The notes under the pieces are model-generated. The model worked only from the letters and a program-made list of their open reading frames with translations. It did not search any database and had not been told where the DNA came from. A stretch of DNA of 64,000 bases from Balanoglossus misakiensis (taxonomy: Eukaryota > Hemichordata). Below, piece after piece: positions 24,040-36,700 of this stretch (the stretch's first letter is position 1; every line of letters starts with the position of its first letter). The position numbers and the translations under genes were made by a program. The stretch is taken from the NCBI GenBank assembly GCA_040954595.2, contig CM082587.2:3286001-3350000 (forward strand). Reading direction: 5' to 3'.

Positions 24040-27000
24040 GTCTGGAAATAGAGGTAAATGAGAGTGAGACACAGGTAAAGCCGTGATTCTCTATCCCGGG
24101 TTGTTCTTGTTGGAAAAAAACTGAAGTGTCGAGAATTTGTTGGACGTCAATATTTGTACTCGTCTGTGAAAGGCGTCAACCACTTTGTCGAGTCGTATCA
24201 ACCGTTCAAACTTGTTTCCAGTGTCACTTACTCTCCTGCACCACGGGTTAAACGTTTCACATTTCTAAAATCCATAGCTATTACTATTAAAATGTATAAT
24301 GTGTCGTCTGCCTAATTGATCCCTTCTTTCCATCACGACCTCCTCTTTACTCTCCACAGCCACCACCCCTCCCCCAGCTATGAAAGAAACTGAAAGCCAC
24401 CCCATAGGTGCTTCAAGTCGGTGAAAAGTGTAAACTTAATGGCACGGCGCGTAAATCGCTTACATTTATTAAAATCTTTTGTGAAATCCATTTCAAGTAA
24501 TTTGTGCTTTCTGGGGTGGCATACCGGGGTTTCTTCCAACCCATACTGTGAAATGCATTTAGTGAAATTTGCCCAGATGTACGATATGATATCCGTATTT
24601 ATTAATATGGATAAATATATGGATACCTGTATTTTGAGAGCGTATAATTGGAAAAACATTTTTTTTTAAAAAAGGCCTGCATGCAGCAAACAACACAAAC
24701 CAATTTAACTGCGCTGAATCTTTTATTTTTATATAAAACATATTTTGAGTTAAATGTACGGGCGTGCACATTTTATATAAATAGGTAGGGTGTTGTTATT
24801 TTGATTTAAAGGGGACCAAACACTGAAAAATATTTATTTGCATGTGGCATTTTCGTATGGTAGGAGCAGACAAATTAAATCTTTCCTTTCGTGGCGCTTT
24901 GAGTTGTTTTATGTACGTTCATACGTCCCCACTTCATGTAGAGGCCTACACATTGAAAAATGCAAAAGGCTTGGTTTTTGAAAATGTTATCCCTCGACGA
25001 CATTCTGATGGTAGAATTACCAGTGGCATCATTACCACAGTATATGTAATTCTAGCTTCCTTATAATTTTCTTCACACAAGGGTGTCAAATCACATTATT
25101 TTTATTGCATTGTATGTAAAAAAATCGACAACTCACGAAAGTGAGCGTTTGAACAAATGAGATGTTAATTGTATATGTCTTAGCTCTCTTCGGTCAAAAC
25201 ATTTTTGTTTTGTAGTTAGAATATAGAACTCATGCAGCCTTTTTCGCATTTTTTTATTTTTCTGCCACAAAGTATGACATAACATTGCTTTAGCTGATGA
25301 ACTTCCGTTCGTTAAACGTTACGGTAGCAAAAATCCACCATCTTGAAATAAGAGTGAAATTAGGATGAATGGTGTGTTTACCAAGGAGACGGTGGTCCAC
25401 TCGGACGTTCACCACGAGGGGAGAAAAAAATATTTCCTTGCCTCTTCCTACATCTTTATGTTTTCCATAAACATTGTATCGGGATTTCTGATGAGGAAAA
25501 TGCTGTCATCCCGCCAGTCAGAAAATATTTTAGTGCCTCTGGCGTTTTGGAAACCCAAATGATGGAATCGTAACATATTCTCCCGTCAGAAAATCTAAGT
25601 TCATTTATACCTTTGAAAAAAAGTTCTTGAAAATATGTTGTGGTTTCAACGTACAACGTACCTGGTGAAAACGAGTTGTCTTCTGGATTCGCAAAGACTG
25701 TGTGAGGTGAGGCAACGTCAGGTGGTCTCTGCAGTTTCCGCAACAGGTCTGTCTCTTGAGCAGTTTAGTTCTGTTCTACACCGTTTACATTTATATAGAG
25801 ATTGGGCGCTACGGACGATACTACTACTTGAAGGGGTGGGTTAGTTTATTACTTTCGATGTGGGTGACAACTTGCTGAACCATATAACTGACAACGAGAG
25901 AAAGTTCTCTTTTTGCCTGGGCATATAACAATCATACACACATTGGTGTGTCGTTTTCTAGAACTGAAGTGTCTGCTACATCGAAAGCGATTTGTTTTCA
26001 AGTATCAGTCGCGAGGAGCCTCTTGTAAAGAAATTCTATTCTAAAGAGCGGTGTGTTCCACGTTTTAAGTCCTATACCCCTGCCTGCATTCACGTTGTCC
26101 AGACGAAACAGACGTCCCTGTGCAGTTAGTTGAAAACTCGAACAATAGTACACACCGTAGCATATGTTAACACAATCCCGCGATTGGGGAAAAAAACTGA
26201 AGTGTCGAGAATTTGACTCGGTCAAAATACGTGTCAGTTCAACACACTCCAATTGAGCATGTATCACCATGTGGTCTTCTCCCACTCACAAACTGTATTA
26301 CGCATTATATACGCGCTGTTAAAGATGGCAGGTTTTGTTTCACGTTTTCTACGTTTCCTAAAACCGTGTTCAGAATCATAGATACAAACGAGTAAAGCAA
26401 AGTGTAATTAGAATCTGTATCTTTTTACTCTAGTGGTACCTCCGCTTCTATTTGATTAGAGAGTGTTCAGTTTGTAGGTTGTTTTTGCTTCGGGTGGGGA
26501 GAAGGGGTCATCGTTTTATCCTCAGAGAATTCAAGACGTTAAAATCCCAAAGGACTTGAGGGGGCACAAAAATCGGAAACTTCTTAGCATTAACAGGTGG
26601 GTGTACACCTGCTATGTTCATTGTGTCACCATGACTGGCTGTGCAGGTGTTGAGCCGATTTCACTGAATGGAAACAGGTCAACCTAACACCGTATACATG
26701 CTCCTCAGAATTCTGAAACAGCCTGCAGCGACGGTCCAATGCAGTTTCTCAGCGGCGGCGGGTGAACGACCTCGAGACCGGCGCACAGAACATACAACAG
26801 CGGGTGTGCAGAAATGTGTGGCTATCTGAATTGGTGATTTCGTTTTCAAACCCTCATTTTCACCTCGCCAGAATTTTTCCCAGTGCGATATCATTGTAAA
26901 TATGCTATTTTGAAGGTGAACGTATACGCTTTAATTTAGAATCTGAATGTGTCCATCTATATTTATATCGTCAACTCCACAGAATGCAATTACTACCTGG

Positions 27001-30000
27001 AAGTCGATCGCCTGGTCGTCCATTGATAGCTTGAAATATGGCCACTTTCACATTTCTGGCCTTGAAATCGCCAATCTCGGTGCATTTTGACCGATGTTTT
27101 TCACGTTCTGTACCTATTATTAATTACTATGCACATATCTGGGGTATCTGTGCAGAGCTCACTGAAAACACTTAATCCCAAGTGACACTCTCGCAAATTT
27201 AATCGTTTTCTCTTTCTTTCATCGTAGATGTACTTACATAACATTGATAATAATACTGAAATTAATGTGCGCTAAGGAGTGTATATCAAAAGTGTATTCC
27301 TGTCAAAATGGTGTGTGTGTGTGTGAGTGTGTTTCTGTAAAGTACTGAAGTGGTTTGATCGGACAACAAACATACACATCAAATGACTGACAGCCTAACA
27401 CGCCAGCATAATTTTCGTTTTTCACTCTTCAGTTACTCTATTCAGAAAGGAAAACTCGTGAGGTTTTGTAATTGTTACATACTGCTATAATAAGGAGAAG
27501 AACAGATGTTCAGATAATTCCTATAGTAGGTGCATTTTCATTTTCCATGATCATATAGTGGCTTTCGCCAAAAGACTCGACTGCCCCTTAGGGAGATATT
27601 ACACACTGTATCGGGGACCTAGAAATGAGGGGGGCGTCTGCTCAGTTTTCAGAACTTCATATCTTTACAAACCGCTTGGATGAAAATAGTATATATATAC
27701 AGAAAACACAAAGCATATACCAGCAGAGTTTACCCTGATCCCAATCATGCAAAGAGGGTGGAAAGTGTTTTACAATGCAATCGATTTTATTCGAAACAAT
27801 GGGTTTCTCATTGGTGCGAACTGGTGGTGAAAAAAATGTATGTTGTTTACCACGAGTAGTCATTGTAATTGACAGGTGGTTTAATATTGTTAAAATGTAC
27901 AAGTGGAATACTAAACAAATGTACGGAGTGCATAGGTGTCTTTGTGCAATACGGTCTCGCGGATGGGTCGACACCTCAAAAGCAGACAACCTGTCATGCA
28001 CATGCTACTCTGACATCTATCCGTTTAAGGGCGACCCTCCACCCAATGTTCATCTATCCCGTCTCCGGGCTCCGTATACTCATGTGACGGGCCAATGTTT
28101 CTGACCGGATTAAAGGCCACGTCACGTTTCAGTTTTAAAAAACGTAAACGGCTTCATCTGGGTCTGGTGGATCACGGCAAAAATCTAACCCTTTCACACA
28201 CAAATAAAATGGACAGCTATGTTTCTGAAGATGAAATTAGCCCTTATCAGCTTTTGAAATGTTCTGAGCATTCATATCAGACACAAACATAAAAAAGGCA
28301 GACATGTATTTTTAATTGTGGCAGTTTTCTTAAAACGTTCACCATTTGCTATTTCAGTAAGAAAAGGGGGCTATATCCTACTTATTTTTAAAGCGAGCAC
28401 GCGAAATTTTATGTCTTTTTATTGAAATGAAAACGGCACTTTAGCAGTTATTTTAATATTAAATTTTCAATGCATAGCGCAGACGTGGGATATACTGCAA
28501 TTCTATATGATCTTACCCCTGCAAATTTCCTAAATAAATGACTGTATTCGACCAAAAAAATCTTCTTTCCCGACGAAATTCCAAATTGTCAATAACAGAA
28601 TATAAATGACATAATAACAAAGTTTCAGAACACAGCGACAAATATCCCAGGCGAGAAAATTAATTCCACGGCAAAAAGTGAATTTATCAAAAAATCAAAA
28701 ACCATGCTAGAAAAACATATTTATCACAGTAGGTGCAATTTCATTGTCAAGTCTGTATTTTGAGGATTACCATCGCGCATGTGCGCAAAAGTTGATGTGT
28801 CATCTCGGTAGCAACTTTCAAACGAAAATTACTGCGCACTCGTGGAGGCGCTGAAAGGAAAGAGATGAGGGAGACTGGGCGTAGATGGCGCACGAGTTGA
28901 GGCGTTGGATGGAGAGAGATTGGGGGAGATCGGACGTAGATGGCGGCGCATGCACGAGCAGGGACTAAGTCGGGGAGCAGTTCATTGGTCTGCAAAAGGT
29001 GAAATCTCGCCAATCGCCTTGCTGCATTTTGACACACAATTCCATCGTCGAACCGCAGCGTAGGGACCATGTACTGTGTCCACAAGTACTGTAAAGGTCA
29101 ATGCACTCCATATTAACACGCATCTGTGGACGCAATGTTACGCAATAGATAATACGTGTATTGTGTTTCTTAGACATGTACTGGCACTGAAGCCCATGCA
29201 GAGTGAACAATTCTCTTCAGACATGGAATTTTTTCAAAGTATGTTACTCGTCCTCGACCTAACGCTGAGTGAGTCTTTCCAAGAATTAAGGAATACTTTG
29301 CCAGGCCGCGTGTCGGCGCTGTCATAGTTTTCTCCAGCCACTACTAACCAATGTCAGGACTGTGTCAACGCATTTACAATGATGACGTTTTCTTTTTTTT
29401 GTTTCGTAAGTTCAATTTTTTGCCGAGTCATCCATGGTTGCAAAGCCACGGAAACGAATTGAAATAAACTTTACAGGAAACACACTTCCAAAGCAAAAAA
29501 AAGTGCCACTGCACTACAAAATCACCAGCTCTTGTCTTGAGAAAGATCTTTATAAGTTTCTAAATGTGCAAAAAATACCAAAAAATGAGCGGGTGTTATA
29601 TATCGTGCATATGAGTGAGTGACTTAACACTGCCATAACTGTCGGGAAATGGTCCATGTTATATAACGTGACGGAAGCGCCAAACCCGGCACTTTTCCCC
29701 TTCATGACTCAAAATACACGAAGCCCTAGAATGCAACAAACTGTAGGAAACCCGATATAGCTCTTACCCTATGCTCTTACCCAGAGCACAGACTGTGTCG
29801 TTACAGCACATGGGAGACAACCACCATTTCGGGGAGAATAGACAATTTTATTAGTGGTAAGGATTATACGATATCGCAAATTCATTTGACAGTTCTTGGA
29901 ATATTATTTCCGTATGGTAATTAAACTTAAAGATAGTGCGTTATCTTCCGACAATCCGACCAAATTCCAAATGTACACAAATTTCAGTAAGTTATTTCAT

Positions 30001-30064
30001 TGAGTATTCAAAAGCATTGAGATCCGGATCAGTGGCCTATTCTCCATATAAACCAGGCAAAAAA
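24040..30064. other. Six-kilobase region without a supported gene
   Basis: Between the double-LU gene and the HNMT-like gene the open frames are short (under about 115 codons) and show no family motif. Visible items are a 28-bp direct repeat (24112-24139 and 26188-26215), a short GT array near 27310, and a GC-richer patch at 28770-28960 with ATGGCGGCGCATGC-type promoter motifs. A non-coding transcript or isolated exons cannot be excluded. Confidence 0.35.
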
Positions 30065-31009
30065 TTAATTCTCTTTCAACACAATTGTGGCTTCGAAGCT
30101 GTTGTTAAACAACACCCGGTCATCAACAATTTTGGAACATTTGCTGCTTTTTAGAAGGGATATCAGGTCGTCCCGGATATCTCCTGGAACCGACTTTCGA
30201 AAATGATAAATATGAGTCAGGAAGTCCAAGATGCGGCCTCCGACGTCTGAATCCTCGTCGAACACTTCCGTGATGTCGACCCGGTTTCCGTTGGGCTCGG
30301 GCATGACGGAGAACGCGATGCCTTTCTTCTTGAAGGCGGCCTTGACGTCGCCGGATGTGGTGAAGTTCATCCGCTCGTCGCCCAGAACGTCGCCGTGCTG
30401 TTTCCACAGGTTGTGGTAGCCTCCGTTTTCGGCGGCGGCGATGATGAGGAGTAGACCCCCGGGGAGCAAACTGTCGTACATCTCTTCCAGGGCTTCTTCG
30501 TGGTCGCGCATGTAGTACACGGCCTCCACGGCTTCGATGAAATCATACCGGGGGCCGTTCCCTTCGTGGATTTCCCGTTGCCTGCACATGAATTGTTCGT
30601 ATGTCTCGTCACACCATTCGAACGTGACGCCTGCGAACTGTTCCCCGTTTTCGGCCACATGGTTTTCATACTTTCGTATTTCGTTGACAGACGGCTCCAC
30701 CACGGTGCAGTGTATCTTCGGAAACGCCCCGCGCAGGCGTTGCAGCAGCATTCCGTTCATCTCGCCGGCACCGGTCCCCACGCTCAAGACCCTGAACGGA
30801 GCGCCGTTGCCATCGCCCGCGCGGCGCGTCTCGCCGCCGGCGTCCGAGAGGGTATCCACCAAAGACGGGAACACTTCGTTGCACCATTTTGGCATGCGGT
30901 GAGACAGCCATCTGACGCGGGGCAGAAACGTTGCCCGACAGTCGCCATAGTGATCAACGTCGCTGAAAAGACTCCGGACTCCAGTCAATGTTGCGGATGA
31001 AGACGACAT
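30065..31009 (-). CDS. HNMT: HNMT-like SAM-dependent methyltransferase, intronless
   Basis: A single exon encodes 314 residues, against about 292 in human histamine N-methyltransferase. The ATG at 31007-31009 begins MSSSSATLTGVRSLFSD, matching the family start (RSLFSD). The in-frame upstream extension to 31099 is not homologous and is probably UTR or intron. The SAM site is clear: VLSVGTGAGE (residues 74-83), the VVEPS acidic loop (103-107), then DFIEAVEAVYYMRD (156-169). RILDFLTHIYHF and RVLFNN near the C-terminus are also family features. Human HNMT residues Glu28 and Gln143, reported to contact histamine, align here with Pro40 and Glu162, while the Asn of LFNN is kept. Methyl transfer is therefore likely, but histamine may not be the substrate. 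The protein has no signal peptide and should be cytosolic. Confidence 0.87.
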   Translation of the reverse strand: MSSSSATLTGVRSLFSDVDHYGDCRATFLPRVRWLSHRMPKWCNEVFPSLVDTLSDAGGETRRAGDGNGAPFRVLSVGTGAGEMNGMLLQRLRGAFPKIHCTVVEPSVNEIRKYENHVAENGEQFAGVTFEWCDETYEQFMCRQREIHEGNGPRYDFIEAVEAVYYMRDHEEALEEMYDSLLPGGLLLIIAAAENGGYHNLWKQHGDVLGDERMNFTTSGDVKAAFKKKGIAFSVMPEPNGNRVDITEVFDEDSDVGGRILDFLTHIYHFRKSVPGDIRDDLISLLKSSKCSKIVDDRVLFNNSFEATIVLKEN

Positions 31010-31831
31010 GGTTGTATCGACGGTAATGAGATGAGAACTGCACTGCCTGTTGCGATGGGGGAGTACCAGTATTTGAACTTGAAGAACAAAGAAGAACAAG
31101 TACCTCGCCTGAACGTGTTACCGGTCCATTGTAATGCGATCGATTGTCTCCAACATACATACAAATGCTACGACGGTAATGCGCATTATGTGTGGAGTGA
31201 GCGTGATAAGGATGCAAACAGCATCTTTTCCAATGTTACGTAATCCATGTTACGGATCCCACAGACGGAGAGCGAAACCAACGCGTACGCGTCGACGTCT
31301 TTAGATTTTTCGTGCAAATTCCAAACGCGCCTCTTGGCGTAAAATATTCGCAAGCGGCCGGGCGAATACGCATTAATTGATCAGAATTGTCCATTCACTT
31401 GGAAAGTTCCATTGTCAGAATATGATGATGAATTGTCGATTAATTATCGCGCGGATAACACGTCACAGCATCGTCAATAAAAAAATTAAATATTCAGACG
31501 TAGGACTAGCTCATCGACTGCTTTCCCGGGGGAGTACCCTTTATGGATTTAAAAGGATATATTTGAGGATATTTTATACTGTTGGGTGTGCACGGGGGTG
31601 TGGGTGCAGCCCCCAGCTGAAACTATGCCCAGTTCTTGACCAAACTATCGGCCTCCCCATTTTAATGTCTCAATTTTGACAATATCTTACTTATTTTAGT
31701 TAGTCATTCATAAAAAGGGCAATGCATGATTAATTGTATTCGTCGTCATCCTCATCATAATGATAGACTGTAGTCAGTACACAGGTCAATTTGTTTCCTT
31801 TGTGTTGCTGAAGTTTGCCGTGAACGAAATC

Positions 31832-31872
31832 GACAAGGCGGGTGTCAGTCTGAAATTGACACCCGCCTTGTC
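31832..31872. repeat. Perfect 16-bp inverted repeat
   Basis: GACAAGGCGGGTGTCA at 31832-31847 and TGACACCCGCCTTGTC at 31857-31872 are exact reverse complements, separated by nine bases. The stem is GC-rich. No gene end is known here, so terminator-like or foldback-element roles are open. Confidence 0.9.
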
Positions 31873-32639
31873 AAATTTGGCCACGGTAGAATTAAATGTC
31901 TTTCAAAACCAATTATGTACTTTCGCACAGTGCTCATTGATGCGTGAAAGGTTGGGATTCGGGTTGTTACAAGGAGGGATAGGATGGAGGAATGGTGGTT
32001 ATGTCCCATTTCACAAATCTAGAACTATAGAATGCTAAACGACGGTCACTCCAGTGACTGTGGTTAAACTGTCCACCGTTCACGTTCTGCCTGTCAACAT
32101 AGCGCATGTGTATGTTGAGTGATCGTTGTTATTACTAATAATAAAAGCTCGGTGTACGCATCATGATACATGGCGTGTTGAGACAGTTGACAATTTGAGG
32201 TTATTTCAATCATGCTTATGGATTCATGGACGAAAACAACGAAGTTAACTAAACGAAAACGCCCGCGGCCAGACCTGGCCAGGGATTGAGATTGAGTGAG
32301 ACTGGTCTTACATAATGACCGTGTAACTAACGACCTGAGGCGTTGGCAATTTTACCTGCGTAATGTATGCTTACTCAGGTGAGCTAACATTGGTACAGGC
32401 ATTAATTGTCTTCTTAGACTGCATGTCAGGAGTCATTCACGACTTCTTTGTCTTAATTAGTACACAAAAGAATATTCTGATTACTCTTTGTAAATGTTCT
32501 CAGCTCGAAACCCCACTTTTCTTATGCATTTAATTTCATGAAGTTAATAAAATAAAACGTTACTCTGGCACGTTTAGGGCAAAATAGATATGCCGCGCGT
32601 GACTGTATTATTCTGACAAACTAATTGTTTCTGGGAAGG

Positions 32640-33200
32640 TCAATGTCGCCACTATCTAAAAGTATAACATTTATATTGTTTCGTCATCATGATTTTATTT
32701 TTGAGTGGAAACGTTATTGTCACCAGCAGACAAATCATGAACTGATCGATGTGACATGCCCGGCGCACGCCCACCATAAACCAAGCTTAGACATGTACCA
32801 ATTCCAAAAATATACTGAACACAGCGTTTCTTGTTCGACATGGCGTGGAGATCCTACAATGCGCAGCCCTTGTAAAAGAATAATTTTTGGGAAAGGGAAA
32901 TTAGTCATGGGCTTAAGTGAAAATCGATTATAATAGCATGCAATTCTGGATTTTATTGTAACAAAAGTATTGCTGAAATGGCCATGTACTGTCTCAACTA
33001 TCTAAAAGAACGACATTTGTATAGTTCAAGTGTATAATTTCGTCACTGTCTTTTTTAGCAAGAGTGAACAAAATACTCTTAATCCACAAAACATGCACGT
33101 GTCGACGTGGCACCGAGCCCACAATGAAATCAAGTCGAGACAGGCATTAATTCCCAAAATATACACCTTTCTTGTTCAACATGGCATCTTGATCTTAGAA
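32640..33200. repeat. Two diverged tandem copies of a 200-250 bp segment
   Basis: Copy A (about 32640-32860) and copy B (about 32995-33200) share, in order, ACTATCTAAAAG, a TTTCGTCA segment, CCAAAATATAC and TTCTTGTTC(G/A)ACATGGC. The offset is about 360 bases. The limits are approximate. Confidence 0.6.
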
Positions 33201-33613
33201 ATTATATCCCGTTCATTGCCCTGCGTTCGAGTGAATTGCGCCCTCAAACGAGCTATAAACTTCCACTACAGCATTTGTTTTTATGGTGTTTTTTATCGGC
33301 ATTCGTGACATATCAATATCAACTTTCCTAAAAGTGTAGTACGCTACAGGGCAGTGATTGTTTTATAGGCCTACCTACCACCACTTGATCGTGGTTTTGG
33401 TGTAAAACAACGGCATTTCTGCTAGTGTTACTTTTGGAATAAAACTCACGAAATACCAATATATTATTTTCCTGTATCTAATGAAATGACCGTCACCCTC
33501 CCACTTTTCGTTAGTAAATATTCCAACTTCGACTTTAAATATTCTTTTTTCTTCATTTTTGGCCTGGGTTATAACATGTTTTCCGTACGAACGAACGTTA
33601 TGAAAAAACGCAA

Positions 33614-33647
33614 TGCGCATGCGTTAATTTTCAACCAACATGGCGGC
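33614..33647 (+). promoter_or_regulatory. NRF1-like and YY1-like sites at the centrosomin-family promoter
   Basis: TGCGCATGCGT at 33614-33624 fits the NRF1 consensus and CAACATGGCGGC at 33636-33647 fits the YY1 consensus. They lie about 110 and 90 bases before the proposed start codon at 33734. This pairing is typical of TATA-less housekeeping promoters. Factor binding is inferred. Confidence 0.6.
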
Positions 33648-33733
33648 AAAGTGAACGTTATGCGTCTTCTTCCGAGTACCAAATTCGAACTTTTCCCAAA
33701 CAAAGCGATCGTATTTCCCCCGGCGGTGCACAG

Positions 33734-36700
33734 ATGGATTCCCTGGTCGGAGAAGACCCGACGTTACCCATAGACTTCGATGGCAGGTTTGTTTTCCGTG
33801 CTTTTTGGGCGCGATCGTTTTAAATACCAAAAAATCGTTGGTGATTCATTTGTTATGCCCAGCTGGTGATCGATCCTAAATGTAAACAACACGTCGTGCA
33901 TTCGGTGTTTTTTCGTGTTTGCCCTGTTTCAAGTGAAAGTGACAATAACATTTTCATTTAAGTGGCGTTTAGTGATAGTCTGAATGCATTTTTCGGCAGC
34001 GATCGTCAATGACATGTCGAATGACAAAATCAAATCTACGCGCACTTTTATATACACGTACTTGTTATGTCACAGAATAGCGGAACAAGCACACGCTTGT
34101 TCCGTTTGTGCAGACGACGGTCATGTATATACACGTAGCGAGATAAATTCAAACGGAAATATTTACTGTGGATTTTGTTGCCCCAAACCAACTATGATCA
34201 ACCTTCTGTGATTTTTTTTCTCAGTTTCTGAAACTGCAGTGACTCACAGTTGGTCATCATATGATCCATAATGTGATTTCCTGTATGTTATAAGGGATCA
34301 CAGGGCTGCACTATGAAAAGTGAATAAGGCCTGTTGCCTGAGTACATGTCAGCTTGGTCATTACCAATAAATGCGAACTTCCAGAACATAATGTACTGGT
34401 ACTTCCACTGACTATTTTTCACAATTGTCTCTGTAGACTAAAGTGTGTTAATAGCAGCATTTATCTCATCTTGTGTTATGTAGATATCTCTGTACACAGG
34501 GATAGGCCAGAGGTTAACACTGACTGGGTAATTACCTGATACCCACATGCCTTTTGGCCTAAATTAGAGTTTGAAAAAATAAATGACCGACCCCCCCCCC
34601 CCCCCATACACCTGATCATTATTCCAAACTGTAAAATAATTTGCCAACAACATGATCGCATTAACTGTCGAGTATCACAACTATGGCATAAAATGTCACT
34701 ACAATATTTCACATTTGAGTTGGGGGAAATCAACTACTGATATCGACAGCGTTTCAAAATTTATAGTTTGGTGCAGGGTTTGTTGACACTAGGGGGAAAT
34801 AATCAATAATCTCGGCTTTGTTGCATAAAGTGTAGGTAGGTTAGTAGACAATGGCATGTTATGCAATAATTCAACTGAATGCCTTCTTTTGCCTCAAATG
34901 ATTAGTGTACTGTCTGAGTAGTTTAGTACACAAATTACATTTTGTGGGATTTTTTTTATCTGAAAGTCAGATGTCCTTGCAGTAAAGAGAAAAAATTAGA
35001 TTTGAAAAATTAAATATAATAATAATAAATAAATAAAACCAGTTTTCATAATATTATTTCAATAATTTATCATATACATGGACATAGTCATACACATTAC
35101 TAAGTCCAATTAAAACTACATTAACAATCCACACTCACCTATACATCATTTAAAAAATAATATTAAAGTATTAAAATGCAAACTGAGGTTTGATGAAAAT
35201 GGTGGATGGAAAGACAACTGATGTCAAATGTTAACCTGTACTCCCTGACATAAATTTCGCCCTTTTTCTCTTCTGACCATGACCCTTGACCCATATCTTG
35301 TTCTCAGAAGTTGCTTTCAAAAAGGTTGATACTAAGGGTTAGTGTGCCGCGAACCATTCTTCCACAAGTGCTGCAGTGCGTTGGGAGTCAATTGAGTCCT
35401 GGAGATCGGAGAATGTGGAGAGGTCGCAGAGCCAGGTATTACACGTCTACAGCCCCTTTTGATTAGCCATTTCTCTGCTCGCCTGGTGACCGCCACGAGT
35501 ATGTGTTTGCGCGTCTGCTGTGCGCCTGGAAACTCTGTGTCACTGCTGACGTCCTGAGTGCTACTCGTGAATCCAAAACTCCTGCAAGTGGAACTTTACG
35601 TCAACAGATGAAGTGTTTGGCTTCAGTCAAAAATTACAGTTAGGCAGTGAGTGTCGTAGAGAACTGAGCTGAGCATTAAATGGGTAAACAGTGAAATTTT
35701 ATCTTGCGGCTCCTATTGTGGTAGGTTTTTGTTTTGTGTTCGGTAGATACAGATTGCCAAACATTTACCTGAGAAACCCATATCAAAATAACGAGCCTCA
35801 AATAACGGCTCGTCAGATTGGCAATTCAGGCCTTCAGTGATTCGTTGCCATTGTGAGAAGGGTCGAGTAATGACATTTGATTTCGTCTGTTATCGACGAT
35901 TACAAAATTTAATGTGGGGGGATGATTATACGTGTAAAGGCATTGTACAGTGCATTGTTATGTATTGTACTGCGTTGCCTCTCAGTTGACTTGGAGTAAT
36001 TGATGTCTGCCCTCTGGTGTGAGAGGCCATCAGTGTTGACATTCTTATCTTGCCAAGATACCCCGGCCGTCGAATAGTAGGGGGGATCTGAGGGCTGCTG
36101 ATGTGTGCTGTTGTTCGCGGAATATTTGCCACACTGGATTTCTTGCTCTACTATGGGGACTGACGCATAATGCCAGTTCTTGATTGTCCAACTCTTGCTG
36201 TGCCTTGAAGATGAAAGGTTTTGCTGAACTTCTGTGTGGAATGCCCGATTGTACAGTGCCGTGGTTTGTGTGTCATTGAAAGCTGAGAAGGGACCACTAA
36301 GAGCTGGTGGGTATACCTGGCAGTGACTGTTTTCAGTAAAAGTTCTTGTAGAGGCTGCATGGTAGGTGTGAGTGTAGAACTAACATGTTGCGTTGTTCAC
36401 AAAGAGTAATGTTTTGGAGAGTAGATGAGACAGACCCTTTTGTCGACAATTACCCATTTGGACTTTATTGGCCAAATTACGGAGCTAATTGGGATGCCTG
36501 TATAAACAAATCAATATACTGGTAGAATGATGTTGGCAGGTAACATTTTTTTCTTGTTGAAGAAGGGATACTCACATCTATTTTTTTCATATGTTTACCT
36601 GTGTCGCATTTACTTCACTCGCGAGTATACATTTTGGAAATACGTGGGGATAAATATAAGCATATGTGGCTTGCTTCCGAGAAATCACTGCTGTTTATTT

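Larger units (their letters stand above)
31010..33600. other. Intergenic region between HNMT-like gene and centrosomin-family gene
   Basis: No coding exon is supported here. The two flanking genes are head to head, 2.7 kb apart. The interval contains a perfect 16-bp hairpin (31832-31872) and two diverged copies of a 200-250 bp segment (about 32640-32860 and 32995-33200). Confidence 0.4.

Noticed and set aside
30500-31000. 166-codon plus-strand frame opposite the HNMT-like gene
   Set aside because: It is the antisense of a clear methyltransferase frame and has no similarity of its own.
31010-31099. 30-residue N-terminal extension of the HNMT-like protein
   Set aside because: The family begins at about the RSLFSD motif; the extension is non-homologous and likely UTR or intron.
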